From NCBI GenBank assembly GCA_029834535.1, contig JAQMWT010000029.1, positions 124,001 to 188,000 of the forward strand: a stretch of DNA of 64,000 bases. Direction: 5' to 3'. The DNA is from Chrysophaeum taylorii (Eukaryota; Sar; Pelagophyceae; Pelagomonadales; Pelagomonadaceae). This document shows, piece by piece, positions 11,254 through 24,500 of the stretch. Both the position numbers and the translations under genes were made by a program. The number at the start of each line of letters is the position of its first letter. Position 1 is the stretch's first letter. Below the pieces are notes generated by a model. The model saw nothing but the letters and a program-made list of their open reading frames with translations. It had not been told where the DNA came from and did not search any database.

Positions 11254-12609
11254 ATGGAGTCCGAGGTGAGCAACCCGCGTGGCGAAACGACGACAGCAGC
11301 GACGACGACGACGACGACGACGGGAATGCCATCGGTTTCGGGAACGGCGGCGTCGTCGTGTTCGAGCTCCGGGGGGACAACGACGGCCGTTCAGTCGGCC
11401 GGCGTGATGATGAGCGACGAGACGAGCAACGAGGGTCGGCCGTCGCGGTTTGCTTTGGAGGACTTCACGCGGTGTTCGGAAAGCCACCTGTGGAAGTTGA
11501 TGATGTCGTTCTACGACCGCAAGGGAGTCAAGTCGTGGAGCCAGGGCATCGTGCCGCACTTCATCACGTGCAACGCGTTCATCGGTCGCGCGTACGCCAA
11601 AGTGCTCTTGGGGTTTATTCGGGACTGCATGAGCCCCGATGCGAAGATCGCCCTCGATCCGGATGAGCCCCTCTACATCGTCGAGCTCGGCGCGGGATCG
11701 GGGAAATTTTCGTTTTTTATGCTCAAAGCGCTCAACGACATGGCGGGTTTGCTTCCGACTTTTCCGACGTCGAAAATTGTCTACGTGATGACCGACTTCA
11801 CCCAGAACAACGTGAATTTTTGGAACCAGCACCCGGGGTTGCGGCCCTTCATCGAGCGCGGGCAGTTGGACCTGGCGATCTTCGACGCCGTCAACGACTC
11901 GGTCATCAACCTCCATCACAGCGGCGTGACGCTCAAACCGAACGGTCTCAAGAATCCCGTGTGCGTCGTGGCCAACTACCTCTTCGACACCCTCTGCCAC
12001 GACATCTTCCAGGTCGAGGCCAACGAGTTGAAGGAGGGCCTCATCAGCGTCGGCTCGCGCAACGAATTCGAGCCCGACGCGCTCGATCCGGAGATCATCA
12101 AGCGTTTCGACAACCAGTTCCGGTATCAGGCGGTTACCGACGACTACTACAAGCGCGAAGACCCGGCCGACACCAAGCACTTCAAACGGATTTTGAGGTG
12201 GTACCTCGACTACTTTGGCGACTCCCCGAGCGGCGCCTCGATCCTCATGCCCATCGGGGCGCTCCGCGCGCTCCGCCACCTCACTTCCTTTTCGGGAGGG
12301 CGCGCGCTCGTCCTCTCGGGCGACAAGGGCAACAACAACCCCGAGCAGTTCCGAGGCCTCATGGACCCCCACATCGCCGTCCACGGCTCCTTTTCGGTCA
12401 TGGTCAACTACCACGCGATCGGACTCTACTTCATTAGCCGGAACGGCTTCGTGCTCCACAACCCGCAGGAAGAGGCCTCGCTCAAGGTCTCGGCCTTCGT
12501 GCTGACCGGCGACGAGGACGACGGCGACGCCGACGAGGCCTGGAAACGCATGGAGGACGTCAGCCGGGGGGGTCTGCCCGCCGCCGCCGCCGCCGCCGCC
12601 GCCGCCGAT

Positions 12610-12647
<38 letters not shown>

Positions 12648-13536
12648 GTCGACGGCCGCCAACTGCGCCCGTCCCAACCCAAAACTCGCGCCCGGTCCGG
12701 GCGTCGCCGAGGCCGAGGCGGAGCCTACGACGGCGGACTCGGCGTCGACGGCGGCGACCGCCGAAGTGGCGCCGGACCGATCGCACCAACAGCAGCCGCG
12801 CCAGGGCGCGTCGTCGTCGCAGGGCCTCTCGAACAAGCTCCACTGCCTGTGGACGGGCGACGAGACGGAACAGATCTCGGCGACGCGATCTCTCGCGTTT
12901 CCGTACTTGTGTCGGGTCTTCGAGGACGAGATCGTGCGGTTCGGACCCAACGACTTTTTTGTGCTCCAGAAGAGCATGAAAGAAGACTCGCAGCAGCCGA
13001 CGCTCAAGGGTATCATAGCCCTTCTGAAACTCGGGGACTGGGACCCGGACGTCTTCTACAAGTTCCGCGACGTCATCCTCAACCAGGCACCCGTCTGCGG
13101 CTGCAAGCTCCGGAACGACCTCTGCCGCGACCTTCCGCGCGTCTGGGACAACCACTACAGCCTCGATAAGGACAAGGACGTGAGCTTCGAGGTCGGCCGC
13201 TTCTACTACGGCATCAGAGAGCACGAGAGAGCCCTCCAGTTTTACCGCACCTCGACCGAACACATCGGCGAACACCACGTCACTTTCCACAACATGGGCT
13301 TGTGCTACTACAGCCTCGGCCAGCTCGACGTCGCCCTCCAGAACTTTGAAAAGTCGCTCGACCTCAACTCGGACTACGAAAAGGCCCGCTCCTGGCAACA
13401 AAAAGTCGCCAGAGAGATCGAACGTCAGCAGAGCCTCCTTTCCCAAAACGACGCCCCGACTCCCGATCCCGCCGTTGCCTCCTCCTCTTCAGGCTCCACC
13501 GTCTCCGCCACAGCCCACTCCCCGCACCCGGCTTGA
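11254..13536 (+). CDS. SAM-dependent methyltransferase-like protein with C-terminal TPR
   Basis: A single exon of 760 residues. Residues 1-60 are low complexity (Thr, Ser, Ala). From about 70 to 420 there is a Rossmann-type methyltransferase region: YIVELGAGSGKFSFF near 141 is motif I, the glycine-rich SAM-binding loop, and VCVVANYLFDTL near 240 resembles the post-II segment of MidA/NDUFAF7-type protein-arginine methyltransferases. Poly-Ala and poly-Asn runs near 445-465 come from trinucleotide repeats. Residues 640-725 hold TPR-like helices (FHNMGLCYYSLGQLDVALQN, FEKSLDLNSDYEKAR). A role as a protein methyltransferase recruited through its TPRs is an inference; the substrate is unknown. The ATG at 11254 is the first in frame. 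A 769-residue open frame on the opposite strand is a codon-bias shadow. Confidence 0.8.
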
Positions 13537-14200
13537 AGATAGCTGTCTCGTCAGCCACCACCGATTTTCTTCTTATTGCGCGATCCTTCCTCTTCAAGTG
13601 CACGTCCCGAGACGGACGGACGGACGGACGGACAGACAGACCCTCGCTTCGTTTCCATCGCTCTGGGACTGCCCGCAACAACCTACCTCGTGCGACCCTT
13701 GCTTTTTCGACTACTACTACGCTGGCGGCGGCGGCGGCGGCGGCGGCGCCAAGCTTGTTGTTGTTGCTGCTATTACTGCGGTGTCACGGTGAGGCAAGGT
13801 GAGGCGTCCAGCGCTCTTTTTTTTGTGCGACCGGCCCCTTTCTCTCTCTGGGACTGCTCCATCATCGCCGACCCTCGACACTGCTGCGACTTGATGTAAT
13901 CTTGTCAGCACGCATTCATTCATTCTTTCTTTCTTAGATTTAGATTTTTTTTAAAACGCACGCGCTTTTTTCTTTCGGTCATCACTCTACATTCGAAAGT
14001 CCAGCTCCTTATCATCCATCCTCCCGAGGAGGGAGGGAGGGAGGGAGGGAGGGAGGGAGGGACCTCTAAGATGGTGGTGAATTGTTTTGACCTCGCCATT
14101 CGACGACGACTCGTGATTTTCTAACGCGTAAGTAATAATCCAACGGACTGACTGATGAGTGCCAATTTTCTCGCTTACGTCGACCGCAAGTGATCGATCA
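13537..14200. other. Intergenic with simple repeats
   Basis: Contains (GGAC)n near 13611-13635, (GGC)n near 13723-13748 and (GGGA)n at 14029-14062. No convincing coding segment, only frames that pass through the repeats. It should hold the methyltransferase 3' UTR and the promoter of the next rightward gene. Confidence 0.5.
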
Positions 14201-15183
14201 ATGGCGCTGTCCGCCGCGTTGGATTCCGCTGACGTGGATTACTGGTCTGCGTCGGTGTCGAGCCCAAAGGTCGGCAAGCGGCTCGACCGGTCGACTCGTT
14301 GCCGGTACGCCCATCACCACGAGGCGTTCGAAGAACACGGTGATGAGGACGAAGAGGAGAGCCGGTGGAGCTTGGACTGGATGAGCTCGGAGGCGCCGGT
14401 GGCGCGCGTCCTCGTGAGTTGCACCGGAGTGAACGTACGACACCATGTGTAGGCGCTCGCGCTGTCGTTTGCCGTCGCTTCGCGATCGCTGACGGGGTCG
14501 ACGGTGTTCTCGCTCGCGTTGTTTGCCGCGGACTCGAGGCTCCGAACGTGAGCGACTCTCGGGCCTCGTCGTGAGGCGCTGGCAGGTGCGCGCTGCACTG
14601 CCGAGACACGCTCTCGCGCTTTCTCGGGGCCGCCGAGCCGCCGCCCGAGCAGTCGGTCCCGCGTCGAACCGGCGACCTCGCGCGCTTCCAAGGCGAATGG
14701 ACTCTCGACGCGAAGCGCTCGGACTCGCCGGTGGTCCAGCTCCACGCCCTCGGCTTGCCCTGGGCCGCGCGCGTTGCCCTCGCCAGATCCCCGCGCACCA
14801 AGCGGATCCGCCTCTTTGATCTCGAATGGCGCGAAATCACCACCACTCTCGTCGTTAATCGCGCGGAGATACTCCTCCTCGACGGTCGCCCCCAAACTCA
14901 CAAACATCCGGTCGACTCCACACCCATCGTCGTCTGGACCGCCGTCGGCGCGCGACCCAACGCCGCTCCTCCGCCTCATCCCGCTCGTCGATTCGACGTC
15001 TCGCCCGACGCCGTCGTCTCTATTATGTACTACGAGCGCGACGCGAGCGTCGCGACCATCACGCGCACGATTGAAGACGACGGCACTTACAAAGTCGTCA
15101 ACGACCTGCAAGTCGGCCAACCCAAAGACGACGGCTCTCCGCCGACTTGCATCGTCACGCGTACCTACTTTCGACGCCGGTGA
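14201..15183 (+). CDS. Calycin/FABP-like small beta-barrel protein, three exons
   Basis: Exons at 14201-14413, 14453-14547 and 14586-15183 join across 39- and 38-nt introns into 301 residues. The middle exon encodes a hydrophobic run (LALSFAVAS...VFSLALFAA). The C-terminal 180 residues start RFQGEWTLDAKRSD followed by LHALGLPWAARVALARS and then alternating strands (IRLFDLEWREITTTLVV, YKVVNDLQVGQ, CIVTRTYFRRR). The G-x-W near the start of a run of short strands is the pattern of lipocalins and fatty-acid-binding proteins, so binding of a small hydrophobic ligand is possible. This is a fold-level guess from the motif order, not a confirmed family. The gene structure is well supported because both introns close the frame exactly. 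Confidence 0.6.
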
Positions 15184-15723
15184 ACACCTCCGGAGAGGAG
15201 AAGACACCCCGCCGCCCGCCTGATAAACGCGCCTGCGCCGGCGCCTGCGCTTGATGGATGGATAACCCGCGCTCCGACAGCGCATACCGCCGACTATCTT
15301 GTGTACATGACCTCTTCTCGACAGGTGGTTTCTTGCAGACGTGTCGCGCCGACAGTTCGATCGATCGACCGATCGGTCGCTTACTCTTATTGTTAAGTGC
15401 TTTGGGAAGTGCGGGGTGTTGTGTTCTCTTTGGCACTAGCGCGACCGATGGATCTTTCTTTCTTTCTTTCTAGATCTTTCACGTCCCTTCATCGAAGCCG
15501 CAGTCGTTACTTGCTCGTTCAAAACTCTTTCGCACCAGCTCCATCTCTACTTCGCTCCGACTTTCAGTTGGAACCCAGCTTCTCGGCATATCCGCGAGGA
15601 AAGATTATTTTAGGGTGCGCGTACTTTTGAGCGTCCGTCCTAGTGGAGGGGTGGCATTAGTATGAACACAACGAGAAAGTTGGTGGAAACTTCTGCCCCA
15701 AGCTACTCTAAGGTCGTTCGGTG
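15184..15723. other. Intergenic between convergent genes
   Basis: No gene seen. A short TTTC run lies near 15456-15472. The stretch separates the 3' ends of the rightward calycin-like gene and the leftward helical-repeat gene. Confidence 0.5.
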
Positions 15724-18700
15724 TCAGTTGTTCGGGTGTGGCTGGGGAGTCACTGTAGTCCGAGCCTGCTTGGCCGCAGCCGCTGCAGCAGCGGCACGGA
15801 TCGCATCTTCGCATTGCGCGCACTCCACATCAAGTGGGTGACAGACGCTAATAAGCGAGGTCTTCTGTGGTCTTGGAACGAGTAAGGCAGACAAATCAGT
15901 TGGGAGAAAAACGCAATCATACACACGCCAATCAATTGAATGAGGATCGCGAGCAGTCGCCGCAGTGCGTTTTTCGATGAAGCGACGAGCGGCAGCGTGG
16001 TCCAACACAGACGCTGCGGCCTGCTCACGCTCTTTTGGTGCGCACGGTCAGGATATGACGCTGCTTTTCTACCGTCGCGTTCCGACTGGCAACCTCGCCA
16101 GTGGACCCAGAGGCGGCCTGAGTCGCATTTTGCAATTTAGAGGAGTTGAGCACGTACGCAGATGAGCTTCAGGAGTGCACACGCCCGCGCGATCGTGTTC
16201 GCCTCGTCCTGGCAAGTGCCAACACTTGCCGTGTCAGACACTGACGCCAAGTGCTCCACAGAAAGACGAAAAGAGTCGACGACGTCGGCTCGAATACATG
16301 CTTTCCCAAGTTGGTCAAGTTCGTCGTCACCCCGACTCAGTACCGCGGCAACCTATGGTTCGGACGATGACTGTGCATCACAACAATACTGAACGCTGAT
16401 TCGAGTATGTGGTGACGTAAAGGGCGACATAAGGCGACACACCACCTGGCTCTCGAGAGAGAAGCCAATTGCTGGAGAAATGATGCCATACGTCCATGTT
16501 GCCCGCAGCTTGCAGACTTTGTGGAAGCTGGCGCTCCAAAGAAAAGAGTCGAACGAGTGCCGCACACGCTCCCTCGCTCGCTGCATCACTCCTTGATCCG
16601 AGCGGTGAAGTTATTACCTCTTGCGTCCGAAGGCGGATCAAATTGCACAGACGGTCAGCCTCCGCCTTTCGGTTGTCGCCGGTGCTGCTGAAAACGAAGT
16701 GATGAGCAGCAGGGAGTTCGAGCAGCGCAGCGAGCGTCCAACACGCAACAACACGGTGCGCACTAACGAGCTCTCCCGAATGCGCATCGACTTTGGCAGA
16801 ATCAATCATGTCAAGTTGCTGCTGCCTCGGCGTCGGATCTAGGGCATGCAGAGGAATCTCCAGCACATCAATGATGTTGCCTTCGTGAATCGTGGCCCCG
16901 TCAATCCGGCGTGAAGATTGGGAGTCGGCTAGACTTGATACTTTCGACGCCTCCGCTATCAAGAGCAAATGAATCAGCAGGGCCACGTGACAACGCAAAG
17001 AAAGAGGAGAAGTACTGTTGTGCTTCATCATCAACGTCAAAACATCGCTTCCGTGTTGCGTGAGGATCTTCATTGCACGCGATCTCGCCTTTGCGGAGTC
17101 GGTGGCGTGGCCATGCCACGAACGATGCGAGTACATCGCTTGGGCGAGAGCTACGTTCGCTGCGTTCAGGCACCAAAGCAAGGCATCGATGCAAATTAGT
17201 TCCGTCGGATGTTGCGGGCTACTGGGCTCAACCTTCCAAGACTCCCACACGTTTTCGACGAGCAAGGCCGTCAGATGGATGGTGTTCGTTTTGACGGCAG
17301 ACGACAACGAGATCCGCAGGACGATCATAGCAAATGCCCGGGCAATTTCGACAGCATCTATCTTGGGGTCGCACTCGCTAGATTGTGAAGCGAGTTGTAA
17401 GGACTGCTTGAACGTATCGGGGGACGATCCAGCACCCTGCCACTGGGCTTGTGAGTCACCCCGAAGCACGGTGAGCACGCGGGGGAGAAGCATATCGATG
17501 AGCTTCTCGTCTTCGTGTTCGCAGCTGAACATCGACTTACTTTGCTGGATAATGATAGCTTCGGTTAACGCACGGCATGTGCGGACGAACGCGAACCAAA
17601 ACTTTCCTTTCCAGCTCGCAGCAGGGTCGTCGGAGCATAGCGAGCGCATGATCTGCAGTGGAAGTCTCGAGTTTAATAGCACCATATGCGCAAGGTCATC
17701 AAGCGACGCACGCCCGACGCACAAGCACAACGCCTTAGTTGTCGCAGTGCCTGGTAGGGCAGCCAGTACAGACAGCACCGGCGTGGCGAAATGCGTTATG
17801 ACTTCAAGATCCGTGTCAATGGCTTCGAAGTGGTGAGCAACTTGGTCGAGAAGCCCTTTGGGTAGTTCGAGCTGGGAGCGCGCCTGGCAATGCGCAGCGG
17901 AAATGAGATTCAGCAAGCCAACAATACCGCCGGCGTGACTCAGCAAACCATCATCTAGCAGCGTAGAGAATGTCGATGGGCGAAGTAGTGCTTCGAGTGC
18001 GACGACACTGTTGTTCGATGCACTACTTTGCAGCATGTGCTGCGCACACTTGAGCCTCCCTTCCAGGGCACACGTTTGAACTAGAATTAGTGCAGCGCAT
18101 TGGCGACACGCGATAGGCCATGATGACGGGATACGCTCGTTGGGCAAATCGCTGAGAATTTCGGACGCTAGGCGAGCAAGGACTGGAATCGAAGCTTCAT
18201 GCGAATGACAATGTCCACGCTGTTGACGCAGAGCGCGCGCCTCACGAGCAAACCATCGAAACGCAAACAACCAGTCCTTCGAAATGCAACAATCTTGTGC
18301 GGATTTGTTTCTCCTTGAGGTGTCGTCCCGATAATTTCGTTGCAGTCGGGAAAAATAGCTGCTTTCAGTTGCACCATGTGCTTTTCGGTCTTCGAGGTTT
18401 ACGATATCGGCACCGTTGTACGCGCTGAGGTCGAATCCGCAGAGTAGCATGTAGCATTCCATCATCGCCAGATGTTTGCTGTCGCGTTCTCGCGAAGAGG
18501 TTGTGGAGTTACTCACATCCATGGCAGCATGTAGGAGCAATGAGAACGGGCCGCCCACGTCGCGAAGGGCTTGCTTAGCGCGCGCCATATTGACATCTCG
18601 GATCGTCGTCAAAAGATGCTGCACAAAGAGAGTAGGGCACGCGTTGCATGACTGCGCGGAACCGGACTCAAGGAAAGGTGGTAGCAAAGCAACAAGCGCA

Positions 18701-20466
18701 GAAGCCAGTCGGTTCTGCTCGCGCAAAATCGTCTCCGTGTTTTCGTTTTGACTCGAGCCGATTGCGTCACGCAGCGCCCTCGAAACGCTCGCCAAACAGT
18801 CAAGGATGGCACATCCAGCACACTCGCTAGAATCTTGGCCAGCAGCCTCGCCAGAGCCTATGATGTTCTCATCGTTGTGGAGGGACACTACTCGTGGCAC
18901 GTCTCGAAGCGCGCCGAGTACGGCGGTCTTGACCACAGCGCCCAGGTGTACCTCAACAGTTTGGTTAGGGACACTCCTTCTAAAGATCATTGTTGGTATG
19001 AATGCGACGAGCAAGGTGGCAAACGCATGCCACTCCGCGATGCGTAGCTGGATCGAAGACGCCTGATTCGTGGAATAAGTCGCAAAAGCGCGTGTCGTGC
19101 TGAGAACGACGCCAGGGCTGGTTGCTCTTTCGATGAGCCGCGCCGAGAGAACACGGAAAACGTGGAGATAACTGATGGTGTTCGTGGTGCCCGTTGGCTC
19201 CGCGGCCTCGTCGGTCTCGAAAAACTGGTGTTCAATCATGCCGCACAGCAAGCTTAGCGCGTTCACATTCGAGTCGACATATGAGTTGCTCGTGAAGCTG
19301 GAATTTCTCTCGACAGTGTCCAGGATATCTATTATTATTGATGCCGCTAATTGGTTCGATCCTGGAGCGTCAAAAAAGTTTCTTGGTGACGTTGCCGCGA
19401 TGATTTTGAGCGCACAGAGAAACGCAGCCATGTCAGCTTCATGCGTAGTGCTGTCAGGAGTGGGTGATTTGAATTTGGCGAATGACGCGCGCAGGCCGTC
19501 CCATAGGTAGGCGACAATTCCGCCACCGCAGACCATAAGCTGATGCCCGATCATCTTGTCGAGCTGCGCCAACTCGGCGACCATGGTCGCACTTGCCGCC
19601 GCGAGCGCGCGTGTGGGAGAGACAAGACTGGTCTTAAGCGCGCGGAGAAATTCTTCTTCACTGGGGAGTCGCATGAACGGATCTTTGTGTTCGCGACTCA
19701 CACGGGCTTCGCGCGCGAGTGCGGCCAAGATGCGAGTCATCGAGATGGCGGTTCTTTCGTGCATGCTAGATTTTCGGGTATTCGGCGCGGGCTGTGATCC
19801 GGAAAGCAGTGGACATCTGGTAATGCCTGCAGATGCCCAGATGGGCAGAGCGCGACGAACGAAGTTATCATCGGAACAGAGGCTGTCAAGCGTTGTCGCG
19901 ACCTCGGCACGAAGCTTTAGGCAGCCGGGTGCGTTGTTTCCCACCAGTGAATCAAATAAGACGCGCACCACAACGTTGCTCTTCAATATCGGGCTCGATT
20001 TCTCAGAGCAGAGCGCAGCCACAATTCTGGCGCCGCGATGGCGAACGGCTGCGGGCACCGATGGCGAAGTCGCGAGCGAGATTGCGGCGCCCACGTCTGT
20101 CAGGCCGCGCAGGTTCTTGGTCACAGTCAACAAAGCGTCGAGGCATTCGTCACTGATCCCACTGGTGCTCGCACACGACGACGTTACAATGTCGAGTATC
20201 GCAGCGCGGATTGGGATTGCCACGCTCGGTGCAAAAGCTGAAACGGCGATGGTGATGGTCTCGAGCTCGGCTATCACAGATAGCTTCAAACTAGTCGACT
20301 CGAACACATTCAATATGATGTTCGAAGCGCAGCGGATGCAAAAGATCCTACCGCCACCTCCGTCGCTGCGCGAGTCCTCTCGGACCACGAATCGCTCGTC
20401 CGCGTGATTAACATGTACTCGCGGCAGGCAGCAGGGCACTCGAATCGCGGCGACGTGAATCGTCAT
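15724..20466 (-). CDS. Large alpha-helical repeat (ARM/HEAT-like) protein, unknown function
   Basis: A 4.1-kb first exon (16390-20466) plus exons 16158-16352, 16046-16117 and 15724-16020 give about 1546 residues. The sequence is almost entirely amphipathic helix with Ala, Leu and Ser, and has repeated segments such as LDALLTVTKNLRGLTDVGAA and AAASATMVAELAQLDK. This is the pattern of an alpha-solenoid that scaffolds protein contacts. No catalytic motif, membrane span or signal peptide is seen. Size and composition would fit large armadillo-type proteins such as the meiotic MEI1/PRD1 group, but I have no diagnostic motif for that. The splices of 37 and 40 nt are clear; the third intron would be only 25 nt (16021-16045). 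The last exon may hold another in-frame intron. Confidence 0.65.
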
Positions 20467-21565
20467 CGTCGCTTACTTCCGAATGCTTGTCTGCCGTGCG
20501 CTCGACTGAGCGCGTTCGCCTTCTCGCGACAAGAGGCCTTCGTGCCACGATTCGTGCTTCGAAGGAGAATTGGAACCGTTCCACTTCAATGTTTACCCTG
20601 GAAGATAGAATACCTCTTCCGAAGTCTCATTAAAATGGACATACCAACGAAGATATGGTGGTGATAGTAAGCACTTAGGTGTTGGCGGAAATGACATGGG
20701 ACATAAGGCTGATCCGGAGAAGCAAGCCGCCCCCCTTCACCACTACAATGGTACTCTCTAGCTCAAGATCTAGAATACCACCCAAACCCCTGAACGCCCT
20801 ACGCGCTCACGTTCGCGCTCATGTTTCGCACCCTCTTAGCAGTCGACCTTCACAAACCCAGGAAGAATGCAGTTTGCACAGTGTTTCGCGCCGCCGGCGG
20901 ACCCATGGGCTTCGAATGCTGTTCGCCCGGAGGCGCACTTGGCTCCTAGCTGGCGCGAGCAACCAGCCGCCGCGGTGAACTCGTATCCGCGTTCACGCCC
21001 CACGTAGTCCATCCAGCTGTGGGGAGACAAGCGCGCCGAAGGATGTTCCCAGCTCCGCGTGCGACTCGCCCGCGACTGTAGGCCGCGGGGAAAATAATCT
21101 GCGAAAGAATGAGGCACAAAAAATTGGGTGTACTACGAGAAGTATGGGAGGATGATCTAGCCCCGACGAAGCGACTTGAGGAGGGGAGCGAGGCTCGGGT
21201 GGTTTCGGAGAAGACAGCTAGCGCAGTCAAATAAAGTCGGCACAATCGGTGCGGGCGATGGTCGAATTCGACTCGGTTGATGGTGTAAACACGTAGCAAA
21301 AACGCAAGAAGGCAGGTCTCCTCCTGTTAGAAGTCAGCCGCATCACATGCCGGCGTGATTCAAGATGAGCAGTTCTGCTGCGAACGAATCCGAATGGTGA
21401 AGAAGAAGAAGAAGAACTAGTAGTAGGATTGCGTGAGAGATTGATCAAAACACGAACGCCGAGCCGAGGAGAGCAGTTGCGGCAGAGAGGATTTCCTAGG
21501 TCTATTGCAGAAGCAAGTCGAAGCACGTAGGCGCGCGGGCGAAGACCAAAGCGCAAGGTGGCGCA
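20467..21565. other. Intergenic, no supported gene
   Basis: Several short open frames exist on both strands, none with convincing composition. A copy of a dispersed repeat lies at 20681-20745 (annotated separately). This gap separates the start of the helical-repeat gene from the 3' end of the inositol phosphatase gene. Confidence 0.45.
20681..20745 (+). repeat. Dispersed repeat family 1, copy A
   Basis: The core ACATGGGACATAAGGCTGAT, followed by CCGGAGAA and a C-rich run, recurs in diverged form at 50748-50812 and 54951-55018. The 20.7 and 50.7 kb copies even share a translated string (TW-D/E-IRLIRR). The element type is unknown. Confidence 0.6.
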
Positions 21566-24500
21566 TTACTTCGGACTGCTAGTGATGCGACCCATAATGT
21601 TCCCAGTTATGATGCTGTCTCGCACGAGTGGCAGGTTTACAAAGTCGAACTGCCCGTACATCGCAATAGCATCTCGGACACGCACGAGCGCGACGTCGGC
21701 TGCCCCAAGCACTTTTTCGCCCCAGCGAAGGTCCACCGCAATGAGATGCAGCGTCCCCTAAGTGTCGCACGATATAAGCGAGGGAACGTGAACCAAGACT
21801 TGGACCTACCCGACTCCCATCGCCTGCGCGGTAACGAACTAAATTAAGAAAAATATTTTCCTAGAAAGAAAATCACGCACCGTCCTCGAGATGCACGTCC
21901 ATCTTCAAGCACGTCGACCAGCTGGCTGTCGCGCCAGACCGAGCAACCTGCACAACAGAAGACGAGAGTTTTCAAGACCATTCAGGCAACGACAACAGAA
22001 AACGAAAAGCTCCGGTCGCGACCGAAGACTGCGGCGTGCGGCCAAGATGCTCGCGAGGCGAGGTGAGGGCGCGAACCGCGAGTTTTGGGTCTACAAAAGG
22101 AGAAGAAGAAGGCCGGCGTAACCTCGCACTCAAGTGAGGTTGGTCAGAGCGATCGTTAGAATCATCTTGCAGCGGCGGCGGCGGCGGCGGCGGAACGACT
22201 TTGTTGTCGATCGTCAAGCACACTTCGCTTAGGGACCAGGTCTCGACCTGGCTGAGCGGGCGAACGGGCGCGGGGTAGAGCAGCCACAAAGCACGCACAG
22301 GCTTGTGGTCCGAACTAATGACTGCAGGGACGGAATCAAAGGAAACGAGTTCGTGGCGCTGAACCGAATCGACGGAGCGGAGAGGGGTAGCGTCGCGCGC
22401 TTTGAAGAGCACGCGGTCGCACCAGCTCGGGACCCGTTTTTTGTTGTACAAGCATCGAGACTGGCCTCGCAGGACCTGGAGAGAGCCTTTTTGTTAGTGA
22501 AGGAACGCCGCGCACCTTGAAGGTCGGCGCGAAGGTTGGCGTCGGCGCCACCCAGCCTCCACAAAATACGCGCCCGTTCTGCATCTCTTGCGAGAGTTCG
22601 TCGCGGCTGAAATCGGCCGCGGCGGCGGCGGGGCTCTCACTGCTTGGAGTCTTGGTTTCTTCTTCGTCCTCATCTTCGTCGCCAAGGCGGTAGTTGAGGT
22701 CGCCGCTAAAAAATGAGAAATCGACTTGCGAGTCCACCTGCGGGGCAGCGCGGTTCTTCAAAAAAAGGAATAATTTTGTCGGAAAAAAAAGTGTCGGTGT
22801 CATTGTTCCGGACGTCGACCGCGTCTGATATGGGAGCACGATGCCCCTTCTGGGAGTTTGACTTGAAGTCAGAGCGACAGCCTCGGACAATTTCGCACAC
22901 CTAATATTAACCGGAAATCACGAACTTTTCGCGCGCGACCAAAAAAAAAACGGCTCACGTCCGAGTTGCGGCGGAGGCGAAACGAGTCGCCCTCGTGCGC
23001 CGCGAGATGAGCTCCGTAGAAGACGAGGGACACGTGGGAGGCGCCAGCCAGGCGCATGGTCTGCGAGACGATTGTGAGAATTAATCAGCGCTGCCACCTC
23101 ACGAACGCGATGCCGCCCTTGTTCGCAACAACGTGCCCGAGGCCAGTATTTTCGTATGCGATGCGCTTTTCCGTACAGCCGCCCGCGAGGGGGGCTCTAA
23201 CGAAAACAAAGAGTCGCATCTGGCCTCGCACGGCGTCGCAGACCATCTCGTGATTCGGGAGCAGGACGCCGAACATCTTTTTGAGGTCGCCGCTGTTCTT
23301 TCCGTCGTTGTTGTTGTTGTTGCTATCCTGCGATTCGTCCGAGCCAACCGCGGCGGCGGTGCGGCCGGGGATAATCGACGTGGAAGATTCTTGCAGCGCG
23401 ATCGACACGATGTCGGCAGAACCTTTGATTTATAAAAGTGGAAGGGAGATAGGCGTCTTACGGGAGTTGTCGAAGACGCCTACTCTTTCCGAGCCCGCGT
23501 CGTTTTCGACCCCGACGAGTTTCGTGCTAGAGAGCTCCTTGCTGAGCACGGGTTCGGCGACGGCGTTGAGCGAACCGTTTGCCGGGACGAGGGCGTCGAG
23601 CGGTTCGATTGGGCTGTTGCCGCAGTTCATGGAGATGCACATGACCGAAAGCGGACAGCCGCGCGGTTCGAGCAAGGCGACGGAGACCTGAGGCGGCGCG
23701 CGTGGCGGCGGGCAACGAGAGGATGACTCGCCAGAATCGCGCCGCGGCGGTGGGCGCGACGGCCTCCCTCGAGCGGGATGAGCCTACGCGCGTCGCGAGG
23801 TTTATTTCTTTCCTTCCCTTTGAAAGGTTGATATTTTTCTCTCACTCGAGCCATTCTGGTACGGTCCACGGGTTCTTCGTTCCCGTGAAGTCGGACGTGG
23901 ATGGAAAGCGAGACATGAGATTCGGAAGGGAAAATGTGACTTGACCGATTGCGTCGTGAGACGCTAAAAAGCAGCGCGAGTCGTAGACCCGGACGCGAGC
24001 GTGCGGGCCAGCCTGTGGAGCAACACGACATCGCTCGCGTTCTCGTCGTTGGTCTCTCGACCTCCAAGACGCTGCCACCGACGTCGGCCAAGCCCGACAT
24101 TCCGTGAGGCCTGCGGCCCCGCGTCATGCTCTGCAAGATACTTCGTTTTCCCGTCGTCGTCGTCGTCGTCGTCGTCTGGTGGCTGCTGTTGTTGCTGTTG
24201 TTGTTGGATCTCGTCGCGCGGTTGATCGGAGCGTCGAACTCGCACGCCTACGAAAACAGGGGTCATCAAAGATGTAATCAAGATCCGGCATGTCATACGT
24301 AGGCCGGGTCCCACTCTGGCTCGGAAGTCCGGCGCAGGACCGGGGTGCGGCCGATCTCGGTGAAGACGCCGAATTTCTCCGTTCCTTTTCCACCTTCGCC
24401 GTCGGTCTCGACGATACAAAACGGGTCAATCGTCCATTCGCCGCCGCCGCTGCGAAAACGGAGTGGGGTGCTGTTGTAGGGGTCACGTACGCACGCGAGG

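Noticed and set aside
11137-13446. 769-residue open frame on the minus strand
   Set aside because: It lies exactly opposite the methyltransferase exon, is full of Val/Glu/Arg from reversed codon bias and has no domain.
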